From Flavobacterium plurextorum (GTDB taxonomy: Bacteria; Bacteroidota; Bacteroidia; Flavobacteriales; Flavobacteriaceae): DNA of 64,000 nt. The stretch lies in contig NZ_MUHD01000005.1 of the NCBI RefSeq assembly GCF_002217395.1, positions 92,399-156,398 on the forward strand, written 5' to 3'. Below the pieces are notes generated by a model. That model saw only the letters and a program-made list of their open reading frames with translations. It searched no databases and was not told the DNA's origin. Position 1 is the stretch's first letter, and every line of letters begins with the position of its first letter. The position numbers and the translations under genes were made by a program. Shown here in pieces: positions 43,220 through 50,950 of this stretch.

Positions 43220-44191
43220 CTAAATTATAACAACCAATCGTTTTCCATCAGGAACTTCTGTGTTCCATTTTTGTTCGATATCAATCAGATTTACTTTTTC
43301 AATATTTACTTTTAGTTTGTTTTGAGCCGCAAGTAGAAACATTTCGGGAAGAATTTCTGAAAACAATAGTTTAACTTCCTCTTTTGTCCAGCTTCCTAAT
43401 CCTGAACCTGACAATTGTAAGTCAGCGCTTCGTAAAATTTGTGCTGATAATTGAATTGTATCTCCTGACATTGAGCCAATAGAAACATATCGTGTTTTAT
43501 TTGTAAAATTTCCATTTCCTTTTAGAGTAGAAAGAATAAGTTCTGCCGAATGTCCCCACAAATAATCCAAAATAATATCGATTGGAGTGTTTTGATGAAT
43601 TTTTTTAAGCTGAGAAATAAAACTTTCGTCATCTTGTTTTAAAGAAATAATTTCATCTGCACCAAGTTCTAAAAGACTTTGAAGTGTTTTTTCATTTCGC
43701 CCCGTAACAATTATTTTCTTTGCCCCGTAATATTTAGCAATTTGAACAGCCATTTGACCTGTAAAACCAGTAGCGCCATTTATTAAAACTGTTTCTTCAG
43801 GTTTTATTCCGGCTCTAAATCGTAAAGCCATTGCAGAACCTGCAACGGCATTTGGCATTGCTGCCGCAGTTGCACTGTCAAGTTCGTTTGGGATTATAAC
43901 CATTCTGTTTTTTTCGACTATTGCTTTTTCGGCAATTGTGCCAGAAATTCCGCGGACATAAACTCTAGTTCCGTTTTCAAGTAAACCAATTCCGTCACTG
44001 CCAATTACAAATCCGTTTTGAATTTCATTTTCAGACGAATAATGTTTTCCGCTGGCAATTCCTTTGTCTAAGTTTGTAATTGCGACAGCTTCAATCGAAA
44101 CTAAAACTTCGTTTTCATTGCTTGCAATTGGTGTTGCAAAATCTGCATATTTTGGCAATTCGCCTTTTTTATAAATTACTGCTGCTTTCAT
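43220..44191 (-). CDS. NADPH:quinone oxidoreductase-like (MDR family)
   Basis: The 323-residue medium-chain dehydrogenase/reductase lacks the catalytic-zinc cysteines. It has the GroES-like N-domain (EVLVSIEAVAITNLDKGIASG, GSDGIG) and the Rossmann loop NGATGFTGQMAVQIAKYYGAKKIIVTGR. It probably reduces quinones or enones with NADPH. Its gene follows the Crp/Fnr-type regulator after 78 bases. A palindrome and a -7 box in that gap suggest direct control by this regulator. Confidence 0.88.
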   Translation of the reverse strand: MKAAVIYKKGELPKYADFATPIASNENEVLVSIEAVAITNLDKGIASGKHYSSENEIQNGFVIGSDGIGLLENGTRVYVRGISGTIAEKAIVEKNRMVIIPNELDSATAAAMPNAVAGSAMALRFRAGIKPEETVLINGATGFTGQMAVQIAKYYGAKKIIVTGRNEKTLQSLLELGADEIISLKQDDESFISQLKKIHQNTPIDIILDYLWGHSAELILSTLKGNGNFTNKTRYVSIGSMSGDTIQLSAQILRSADLQLSGSGLGSWTKEEVKLLFSEILPEMFLLAAQNKLKVNIEKVNLIDIEQKWNTEVPDGKRLVVII

Positions 44192-44211
44192 AAGGTTTAA
44201 ATTTTATGAAG

Positions 44212-44219
44212 CAAAAGTA
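44212..44219 (-). promoter_or_regulatory. -7 box of the oxidoreductase gene
   Basis: TACTTTTG on the minus strand matches TAnnTTTG and lies 20 bases before the start codon at 44191. Confidence 0.55.
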
Positions 44220-44240
44220 GAAAGGCGTTAATCGGCTGAC

Positions 44241-44256
44241 GATAACATTTGTTATC
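44241..44256 (-). promoter_or_regulatory. Palindromic operator, candidate Crp/Fnr-type site
   Basis: gataacatttgttatc has perfect 6-base arms around a 4-base centre. It lies 21 bases upstream of the -7 box, where an activator or repressor of a Crp-like protein would bind, and directly beside the regulator gene's 3' end. Confidence 0.6.
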
Positions 44257-44269
44257 AAATACAATTGAA

Positions 44270-44845
44270 TTATTTTTTGTGTGCCAGTTTGCTTTTTATT
44301 CGGCTTAAGTGAACTGTACTTACACCAAGATATGAGGCAATATAATGCTGTGGAACACGCTGAACGATTTGAGGTTTTTCTTCGATTAAATTAAGATAAC
44401 GTTCAGCAGGAGATTCTTTTATAAAAGAGAAAAAGTGTTTCATATAATCAAATGTTCTCTGAAAAAGCACATCGATTAATTGGTCTCGAAGTGCAGGGAT
44501 TTCTTTAATTTCTTCTAAGATTTGGTCAACATCTTTTTTGTGAATCCACCATAAAATAGAAGGTTCAATTGTTTCTACAACAACAGGACTTGGAAACTTT
44601 TTAATGAAACTTTCGATAGAAGCAACACTTTGGTTTTCAAAAAAGAATTGAGAAGTTAAGTCTTTTCCGTTATTATTAAACCAAACTCTAACACATCCTT
44701 TTTGAATAATAAATAACTTTTTCGAAATTTCGCCTTCTTCCAAAAGAACCGTTTTCGCAGGTACTTCAATGCGATTGAAATGATTGATGTATTCATTCCA
44801 TTTTTCGTCAGTTAGAGGAAATTTATTTCGGAATTGGTTAAACAT
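44270..44845 (-). CDS. Crp/Fnr-family transcription regulator
   Basis: The 191-residue protein has a cyclic-nucleotide-binding-type beta-roll (about 20-115: VLLEEGEISKKLFIIQKGCVRVWF). A dimer helix follows, then a short C-terminal HTH (VPQHYIASYLGVSTVHLSRIKSKLAHKK) in place of the longer HTH_Crp. This shorter form is common in Bacteroidota regulators that sit next to oxidoreductases. The cAMP-contacting residues are not conserved, so the signal is unknown. The oxidoreductase downstream is the likely target. Confidence 0.88.
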   Translation of the reverse strand: MFNQFRNKFPLTDEKWNEYINHFNRIEVPAKTVLLEEGEISKKLFIIQKGCVRVWFNNNGKDLTSQFFFENQSVASIESFIKKFPSPVVVETIEPSILWWIHKKDVDQILEEIKEIPALRDQLIDVLFQRTFDYMKHFFSFIKESPAERYLNLIEEKPQIVQRVPQHYIASYLGVSTVHLSRIKSKLAHKK

Positions 44846-44870
44846 GGGTTTTCTTTGTAAACAATAGTAA

Positions 44871-45350
44871 TTATACTGAATTAGAATTATATCCAGTTTT
44901 AGTAGATAGAATATGGATTATTATAGGATTTATAAATTCTTCGTGTTCCATATTGAGATTTAATGATATTTTTTGAGTTGTACTCCAAAATTTTCCTTTC
45001 ATATCAGCTAGTTTAATTTTGTCCAAAAAGTAAGAATGTTTTAAATTAAATGAAAAGTACTTTTCACTTATTCTTTTAATGGTTCTATTTTGATCAAAGG
45101 ATAGGGAAGTTTTTGTAATTTCAGTTATATCTTTTGTTATGTTTTTATTCTGAAACAAAATTTCAAACTTCGCTGAACTAAATGGTGTTTCATAACTTTG
45201 AAGTTCTAAAATGAGTTCATCAGTTGGATCAAAAATTTTGATTAAATTTTTTCGAAGCCAATTAAATTTGATAGTAGAATAAAACAATAGTTCTTCATTT
45301 CTATATACAAATAGACTTTGTTTTTTATTCTCAACTATTTCTATTACCAT
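44871..45350 (-). CDS. Unknown 159-residue protein, possibly tubby/LURP-like
   Basis: I do not recognise this protein. It has no signal peptide or membrane segment and is a run of amphipathic beta strands: SLFVYRNEELLFYSTIKFNW, LILELQSY, KFEILFQNKN, HSYFLDKIKLADMKGKFWS. The strand order and the 'YRN...' start faintly recall LURP-one/tubby C-terminal-like folds, which would need a structure comparison. The gene lies 8 bases after the stop of the 135-residue gene upstream, with which it should be cotranscribed, and 25 bases before the Crp/Fnr gene. Confidence 0.65.
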   Translation of the reverse strand: MVIEIVENKKQSLFVYRNEELLFYSTIKFNWLRKNLIKIFDPTDELILELQSYETPFSSAKFEILFQNKNITKDITEITKTSLSFDQNRTIKRISEKYFSFNLKHSYFLDKIKLADMKGKFWSTTQKISLNLNMEHEEFINPIIIHILSTKTGYNSNSV

Positions 45351-45358
45351 TTAAAAAC

Positions 45359-45766
45359 CTAGTTTGAATCCGTTCTCACTTCAAACAACTGCACTTGACT
45401 TTTTAATCTGTCAATCAATAAATTCATCATACGTTTGTTCAAATCAGAAGAATTTTGGATATAAGTATCGTATTCTTCGATTGTAAAAAGCGCCATGACA
45501 ATTCCTTTTAGAGAATTTCGAAACTTAATATCTTTTTGAATCGAATTTTCTATCGTCTGAAGTTTCTTTTCGATAGTGTACGAATAAAAATCGGCTTTGT
45601 TTTTATTTACATAATTAATAAAAACGGCTATAAATAAATCATTTTGAAGCTTTAAAATAGGTCTAATCGTTTGATTTTGAAATAACTCATCTGCCGAAGA
45701 TTGAGCACTTACAGTTCCTAAAGTTTCGCCTCTGAATTCTTTTAAAAAAGTGTCTCTATCTGCCAT
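45359..45766 (-). CDS. Unknown 135-residue helical protein
   Basis: This cytosolic protein of unknown family starts MADRDTFLKEFRGETLGT and is mainly helical (LKLQNDLFIAVFINYVNKNKADFYSYTIEKKLQTIENSIQKD). The C-terminal helix (MMNLLIDRLKSQVQLFEV) could mediate oligomerisation. It has no cysteine or histidine cluster, membrane segment or signal. It heads the small minus-strand unit with the 159-residue gene and is divergent from the thioesterase gene 69 bases away. Confidence 0.65.
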   Translation of the reverse strand: MADRDTFLKEFRGETLGTVSAQSSADELFQNQTIRPILKLQNDLFIAVFINYVNKNKADFYSYTIEKKLQTIENSIQKDIKFRNSLKGIVMALFTIEEYDTYIQNSSDLNKRMMNLLIDRLKSQVQLFEVRTDSN

Positions 45767-45835
45767 GTTTTTTCTTTAAATTTATAAAAATTTCAAATAC
45801 AAAAAACTCTATTTTTACTTTTATAAATTAAAATT

Positions 45836-46219
45836 ATGCGATTTCATACCAGAAAGTGGGTTAAGCCCGAAGATTTAAATCCTAACGGAACTTTATTTGG
45901 AGGAAAATTATTAGCGTGGATAGATGAAGAGCTGGCGCTTTATACTATAATTCAGTTAGAAAATCCGAGAGTTGTAACCAAACATATGTCTGAAATTAAT
46001 TTTAGAAGTTCTGCAAGACAAGGAGATATTGTCGAGATTGGAATTGATGTGGTTAAATTTGGAAATACTTCGGTAGTTTTAAAATGTGCAGTTAGAAATA
46101 TGATGACGCGTGAAACCATTATTACAATCGATGAAACTACAATGGTAAACCTTGATGAAAATGGTAAGCCTAGAGCCCATGGAAAAACTCAAATTGAGTT
46201 TGTAAAAGATCGTTTATAA
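45836..46219 (+). CDS. Acyl-CoA thioesterase, YciA-like hotdog
   Basis: The 127-residue single hotdog domain has the family opening VKPEDLNPNGTLFGGKLLAWIDEELALYTI, where Asn/Gly and Asp line the active site. RQGDIVEIGIDVVKFGNTSVVLKCAV and the closing TIDETTMVNLDENGKPRAHG follow. It hydrolyses acyl-CoA in the cytosol. Chain-length preference is unknown. It reads as a single gene with a lipoprotein gene downstream on the same strand after 89 bases. Confidence 0.9.
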   Translation: MRFHTRKWVKPEDLNPNGTLFGGKLLAWIDEELALYTIIQLENPRVVTKHMSEINFRSSARQGDIVEIGIDVVKFGNTSVVLKCAVRNMMTRETIITIDETTMVNLDENGKPRAHGKTQIEFVKDRL

Positions 46220-46308
46220 ATTACTTAAATCATTATAAATGATATAAGTAAATTGTACAGCAGATAAGTTGTAGGTAATATTAGCTTATGTCAAAATAAA
46301 TATATACT

Positions 46309-46734
46309 ATGAATTTAAAATCACTTTTGTTCCTTTTTTCGATTTTTGCAATTATCGTTTCTTGTAATTCTAAAGAAGAAAAGAACGATTACAAACAAGT
46401 TTTTTATCGCGCTGTAAATAAAAATGATACTGCAATTTTGGTTTTAAATATCAGTGATAAACGTTTTTTTGGACGTTATGAAATATTGTATCATAAAATT
46501 GGTAAAGATTCTGGAGATGTAAGAGGTGATATAAAGGGAGATACGTTTAGAGGTGATTTTCATTTTATTTCTAATGGCGGAAGCTGGAAAAGAGTCCCTT
46601 TGGCTTTATTACGGAAAGAAAATAAACTAGTTTTAGGAAACGGTGTAGTAGGAACTTATATGAATCTTCCTTGTTTTTTACCTGGAACTATAGATTACAA
46701 GAACTCAAAATTTACTTTTGAAGAAGTGGAATAA
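46309..46734 (+). CDS. Small lipoprotein of unknown function
   Basis: A 141-residue lipoprotein with lipobox IIVSCNSKE (Cys about 19). The mature part has beta strands around RFFGRYEILYHKIGKDSGDVRGDIKGDTFRGDFHFIS, a pattern seen in small Bacteroidota lipoproteins that resemble META/NlpE-type barrels. No named family is recognised. A 225-base gap with repeats follows, without a clear terminator. Confidence 0.7.
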   Translation: MNLKSLLFLFSIFAIIVSCNSKEEKNDYKQVFYRAVNKNDTAILVLNISDKRFFGRYEILYHKIGKDSGDVRGDIKGDTFRGDFHFISNGGSWKRVPLALLRKENKLVLGNGVVGTYMNLPCFLPGTIDYKNSKFTFEEVE

Positions 46735-46835
46735 TAGGTTCAGTCTTTACTGGTATCACATCTAGTTTAAAACTATGTACTTTAGTTTATTAGCTTTAAT
46801 TGGTAAAAAAATAGCAGCAAATTGTACTAAGTTTC

Positions 46836-46937
46836 ACAAATTAATTAGTGCTAATTAGTGTAATTTGCAACAAATAAATAGATACAGTAACCTTGCAGAC
46901 TTTTAGTCTGCTAACTAAATCTAAGGACTTTTAGTCT
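46836..46937. repeat. Repeat cluster: taattagtg units and gacttttagtct palindromes
   Basis: Two 'taattagtg' units stand in tandem near 46842-46860. Farther on, gcagac-tttta-gtctgc (46895-46911) is a perfect hairpin, and its core gacttttagtct recurs at 46926-46937. The region lies between converging genes and may end one or both transcripts. Similar motifs are familiar from Flavobacterium intergenic DNA. Confidence 0.5.
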
Positions 46938-46961
46938 ATTGTGGTTTGGTTAAAATTTCTT

Positions 46962-47423
46962 TTACAAAAATTTCGCTTTAAGTTCTGGCGTTGGAATCAT
47001 GCAGCTTTGTTTTTTGCCGTACCATTTGTAGCGATTTGCAGCAATATAATCGTAGATGTAATTGCGAAGTTTTTCTGGGAGAATTTTAAAGATTGTGATT
47101 ATACTGTATAATCCGCCCAAATCTTCGGCAATTTCAAATACAGCATCAGATTTATAATAATAAGCTACGGCAGGATTGTACATAATTATGCTGTCAATTT
47201 TAGTTTGATCGACACCAATATAAGTACAGATTTCTTTTCCTAAATCAGATTGCAAAGCCACAAAACGAAAAATGTCTTTTTTATCGTGTTTTATAATAAA
47301 TTGAACGGCGTTACTGCATAAATTGCAAACGCCGTCAAATAATATTATTTTTTTGTTCTCTGCAGTTTTACTTAGCAGCGAAACTATTTCACTCTGTTTT
47401 TCCATTTTATATATACGCTTCAT
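46962..47423 (-). CDS. DCC-family thiol-disulfide oxidoreductase (DUF393)
   Basis: The 153-residue protein has the family motif LFDGVCNLCSNAVQFIIKHD with the CxxC-type Cys33 and Cys36. A later FVALQS and the final RYKWYGKKQSCMIPTPE are also typical. DCC proteins are thioredoxin-like and presumed to exchange disulfides. The start may be 18 bases downstream (MEKQSEIV), since the first six residues add nothing recognisable. It is preceded on its strand by mutS2 with about 90 bases between. Confidence 0.88.
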   Translation of the reverse strand: MKRIYKMEKQSEIVSLLSKTAENKKIILFDGVCNLCSNAVQFIIKHDKKDIFRFVALQSDLGKEICTYIGVDQTKIDSIIMYNPAVAYYYKSDAVFEIAEDLGGLYSIITIFKILPEKLRNYIYDYIAANRYKWYGKKQSCMIPTPELKAKFL

Positions 47424-47514
47424 TTCGTCGTTTTCCGACTAAAGCTCCAATTCGCATTTAAAAATCCATTGACGATCAAGTATTAACGATCAACCATCAA
47501 ACACAAACCATCAA

Positions 47515-49680
47515 CTATTTCTTAGCAGCTTCGACAAGCTCCAATTCGTCTAAACTTACTTTTGAGGTAAAGATACCGTAGTTTACTGTTGCTTTATTTT
47601 TTTCGATAGAATCAATACTTCCCACAGATCTTCCGTCGAGCATTCTAACTCTGTCGCCGACTTTTAAAACAGGTTTTGGTTTTTCGATAATTGGCTTGAG
47701 TTTCTTTTCTTTTTTCTCTTTTCTAATTTCTTCCACTTTCACAGAAACTTCTGCAATTACTTCTTTTTTCTTTTCAATAATCGCTTTGTTTTCTTTTGGA
47801 GTTGCTTTTTTACGTTTAGAGTTTTCAATTTCAACAATTTTTAAAAACTCACCAATAAGTTCTTTCTTGTTTTTATTGTTGAAATATTTCTCCGCAATAT
47901 CTTCTATTTTTTGACCAATGTAAATTGTCTTCTGATTGCTGTCGTATAATTCCTGATAGCTTTCTAGTTTTTGTTTGATTTTTACATTGATGTTTTCCAT
48001 CTTTTTGCTTTCCTCGCGTGCTCGAGTTTCTTCTTCTTTTAAATTTAAAGAAGTTTTTTCCAGCTTTGATCTTTCTTTTTGAAGTGTTGCAATAGTTTTA
48101 TCAAAGCGGACTTTTCCAACTTCGATTTTCTTCTTTGCACGGTTAATCAATCCAAATGGAATTCCGTTTTTCAGCGCAACTTCAAAAGTAAAAGAACTTC
48201 CCGCTTGTCCTAAAGCCAGTTTATACATTGGTTCAAGCGATTTTTCATCAAACATCATATTTGCATTTGTAGCAAATGGTAATTCGTTTGCTAAAATTTT
48301 CAAATTAGAATAGTGCGTTGTGATAATTCCGAATGCCTCACGATGGTAAAATTCTTCTAGAAAAATTTCGGCTAAAGCGCCTCCTAATTCAGGATCAGAA
48401 CCAGTACCAAATTCATCAATTAAAAACATGGTTTTCTTATTGCATTTCTTCAAGAAATAATTCATGTTTTTTAATCTATAGCTGTAAGTACTTAAATGGT
48501 TCTCAATAGATTGATTGTCTCCAATATCTGTTAAAATTCGATCAAATAAGAAAGTCTCACTTCGCTCGTGTACAGGAATCAGCATTCCAGATTGCAGCAT
48601 CAATTGCAGTAAACCAACAGTTTTTAAAGAGATTGTTTTACCTCCGGCATTTGGACCAGAAATTACAATAATTCTATTTTCCTGTTTTAGTTCAATAGTC
48701 TGCGGATGCGTAACTTCGTTTTTTTCTTTGTTATTTAGATATAAAATAGGATGATAAGCTTCTCTAAAAAACAATCTTCTTTCTTCCGTAATCGTTGGTA
48801 AAATTCCGTTGATTCGATTAGCGTATTTTGCTTTTCCGGCTACTACATCAATATCACTCAGGAATTCTTGATATTCAATTAAAAGCGGTAAAAACGGACG
48901 AATTGAATTTGATAATTGTTTTAAAATCCGAGTGATTTCTTCTTTTTCTTCGTATTCTAAATTGCTTAATTCACGCGAATATTTTAAAGTCGCTTCTGGT
49001 TCAATATAAGCAATGCTTCCTGTTTTAGAACTTCCTAAAATAGAACCTTTTACTTTACGGCGATACATAGCAAGAACAGCCAAAACGCGGCGATTTTGAA
49101 CAAAGCTTTCTTTAATATCATCAAGATATCCTAAGCTGTTGTATTGTGTTAATGCAACGCCAAAACTTTGGTTCACTTTTCCTCGTACTATATTCATGCT
49201 CTGACGAATGCTCAAAAGAGCAGGAGAGGCATTGTCTTTTATTTCGCCGTATTTGTCTACAATTGCGTCAATTAAAGAAACAATGTCTTTTGTATATTCA
49301 ACTCTTGAAGCTCTTGCATTTATATTTGGATAATAATCATCAAACTTTTTTAGAAAAGTAAGCAAGGTGTTTGTTGTTGACGAAAGTGTGGCAATTTTTC
49401 TAAAACTTCCTACTTCTAGAAAACTGTCTTCGATCGCCAGAAATTTAATTTCATGTGTTATCGCATCAAATCCATGATTTGGAAGCGCATTATTGTTTTG
49501 AAATGAAGAAACATATTCTGACGTTTGCATTAAAGCCTGCATCAATGTTTCTTTATCTCTAAAAGGTGTTATTTGTAAAGCTTTTTCTTTTCCAATATCT
49601 GTATTACAGCCAGCCGAAATAGTTTCGAGCACCGTTGGAAATTGTAAATCTTGTAATGTTTTTTCGGTAATAGATATCAT
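47515..49680 (-). CDS. mutS2: MutS2-type ATPase without Smr domain
   Basis: I use the ATG at 49680 (MISITEKTLQDLQFPTVLETI), the usual MutS2 start. An upstream ATG would add nine unlikely residues. MutS core and clamp helices precede the ATPase with Walker A SGPNAGGKTISLKT, Walker B FLIDEFGTGSDPELGGAL and a STH-type ITTHYSNLK. A long Lys/Glu coiled coil follows, then a small KOW-like beta domain (VGDRVRMLDGRSVGSIDSIEKNKATV) at the end. The C-terminal Smr nuclease domain of canonical MutS2 is absent. The protein probably acts in recombination suppression or collided-ribosome rescue as an ATPase only. Confidence 0.9.
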   Translation of the reverse strand: MISITEKTLQDLQFPTVLETISAGCNTDIGKEKALQITPFRDKETLMQALMQTSEYVSSFQNNNALPNHGFDAITHEIKFLAIEDSFLEVGSFRKIATLSSTTNTLLTFLKKFDDYYPNINARASRVEYTKDIVSLIDAIVDKYGEIKDNASPALLSIRQSMNIVRGKVNQSFGVALTQYNSLGYLDDIKESFVQNRRVLAVLAMYRRKVKGSILGSSKTGSIAYIEPEATLKYSRELSNLEYEEKEEITRILKQLSNSIRPFLPLLIEYQEFLSDIDVVAGKAKYANRINGILPTITEERRLFFREAYHPILYLNNKEKNEVTHPQTIELKQENRIIVISGPNAGGKTISLKTVGLLQLMLQSGMLIPVHERSETFLFDRILTDIGDNQSIENHLSTYSYRLKNMNYFLKKCNKKTMFLIDEFGTGSDPELGGALAEIFLEEFYHREAFGIITTHYSNLKILANELPFATNANMMFDEKSLEPMYKLALGQAGSSFTFEVALKNGIPFGLINRAKKKIEVGKVRFDKTIATLQKERSKLEKTSLNLKEEETRAREESKKMENINVKIKQKLESYQELYDSNQKTIYIGQKIEDIAEKYFNNKNKKELIGEFLKIVEIENSKRKKATPKENKAIIEKKKEVIAEVSVKVEEIRKEKKEKKLKPIIEKPKPVLKVGDRVRMLDGRSVGSIDSIEKNKATVNYGIFTSKVSLDELELVEAAKK

Positions 49681-49790
49681 TATATATCGTAAGTTGTAAG
49701 GTTTCAAAGTTACAAAGTTTTGAAAACTAAATAGTACTATTGATTAGTAGTTTGAAAAAAACTTTGCGTAATTTGTAATAAAATTTTAAA

Positions 49791-50462
49791 ATGAAAATTA
49801 ATTTATCTCAAGATTGGCAAGACGTTTTAAAAGACGAAATTCAAAAACCTTATTTTACAGGCTTAATGGAGACTTTAGATGTTGAGTATAAAACGCATAC
49901 TTGTTTTCCTCCGGCTGAATTGATTTTTTCCGCTTTTAATAATTGCAGTTTTACCGATTTGAAAATTGTAATCATTGGTCAAGATCCTTATCATGGAGAT
50001 GGAGAAGCCAATGGATTGAGTTTTTCAGTAAATGATACGGTAAAAATTCCGCCTTCACTTCGCAATATTTTCAGAGAGATAAATACTGATTTGGATTCGA
50101 TTTTTATGCCGTCATCAGGAAATCTTGAAAAATGGGCAAAGCAGGGAATTTTACTTCTAAATGCTTCGCTGACGGTTCGTAAAGATAGTCCAAATAGTCA
50201 CAAACATTTAAAATGGAATCTCTTTACAGATGCTGTAATTCAAGCTGTTTCTGACCAAAAAGAAAATGTTGTTTTTCTATTGTGGGGAAGTTTTGCTCAG
50301 AAAAAAGGATTAAAAATAGATCGCTCTAAACATTATATTTTAGAATCAGGCCATCCTTCTCCTATGAGTGCAAATCAAGGAAAATGGTTTGGAAATAAGC
50401 ATTTTAGCCAAACAAATGCTTTTCTAAAATCAAAAGGGATTAAAGAAATAGAATGGTTGTGA
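49791..50462 (+). CDS. ung: Uracil-DNA glycosylase
   Basis: The 223-residue family-1 UDG has the water-activating Asp65 in IIGQDPYHGD, the uracil-binding GLSFSV, LLNASLTVR, and the DNA-intercalation loop with His in ESGHPSPMSANQG. It removes uracil from DNA to start base excision repair. All catalytic motifs are intact and the length is normal. It is a single gene divergent from mutS2 and followed by a hairpin. Confidence 0.97.
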   Translation: MKINLSQDWQDVLKDEIQKPYFTGLMETLDVEYKTHTCFPPAELIFSAFNNCSFTDLKIVIIGQDPYHGDGEANGLSFSVNDTVKIPPSLRNIFREINTDLDSIFMPSSGNLEKWAKQGILLLNASLTVRKDSPNSHKHLKWNLFTDAVIQAVSDQKENVVFLLWGSFAQKKGLKIDRSKHYILESGHPSPMSANQGKWFGNKHFSQTNAFLKSKGIKEIEWL

Positions 50463-50470
50463 GATTGATC

Positions 50471-50510
50471 TTGTCATTTCTCTCCGGAGGCTTCGGGATC
50501 GAAATGACAA
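50471..50510. terminator. Hairpin after ung, dispersed-repeat type
   Basis: ttgtcatttc (50471-50480) pairs perfectly with gaaatgacaa (50501-50510) around tctccggaggcttcgggatc. The arms and the 'cttcgggatcgaaatgac' text are a repeated Flavobacterium intergenic motif as I recall it. Between the converging ung and DUF4258 genes it may serve as a terminator. Confidence 0.55.
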
Positions 50511-50527
50511 AGCATTCCTTTTACCTG

Positions 50528-50914
50528 CTATTTATCTGCTGGTTTCTTTGTGATTTCTTCTAAAACAGCTTTCTTTTCGTAGTTTACTACTTTTAAAATA
50601 ATCTCTTGATTTTTAGCTGTTTTTCCTTCAATAATATATACTTTTCCATTTTTGAATGGAACATTACTTTGGTCAAAATCTACGTCGCCATACGTCAATG
50701 TATTTTTTACATCGGCAGTATCAACCCATTTTTCATTTAAAGTTTGAACGGCTTTATCAGAATATTGAAAAGGTTTTGTTCTTAAATCATTTAAAACTCT
50801 GGCATTTGGAAAATAGTTGCAACGAGTATCTTTACCACTAAAAATAAGGGCTACAACAAAACAACCCATTACTAAACCAATCAAATAATATGCAAAACGG
50901 TGTACGAACTTCAT
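50528..50914 (-). CDS. Membrane-anchored DUF4258-like protein
   Basis: I take the ATG at 50914 (MKFVHRFAYYLIG). A start 18 bases earlier would overlap the predicted -7 box. The ~128-residue protein has one N-terminal membrane helix (YLIGLVMGCFVVALIFSG), then a small soluble domain with GDVDFDQSNVPFKNGKVYIIEGKTAKNQEI, which I associate with DUF4258. The family function is unknown. It regularly follows alanine dehydrogenase in Flavobacteriaceae, as here. Confidence 0.75.
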   Translation of the reverse strand: MKFVHRFAYYLIGLVMGCFVVALIFSGKDTRCNYFPNARVLNDLRTKPFQYSDKAVQTLNEKWVDTADVKNTLTYGDVDFDQSNVPFKNGKVYIIEGKTAKNQEIILKVVNYEKKAVLEEITKKPADK

Positions 50915-50929
50915 GAAATAAAATTTTTG

Positions 50930-50937
50930 CAAAGGTA
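50930..50937 (-). promoter_or_regulatory. -7 box of the DUF4258-like gene
   Basis: TACCTTTG on the minus strand matches TAnnTTTG and sits 16 bases before the chosen start codon, within the gap behind the alanine dehydrogenase stop. Confidence 0.5.
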
Positions 50938-50950
50938 CATTAAAGTTCCT

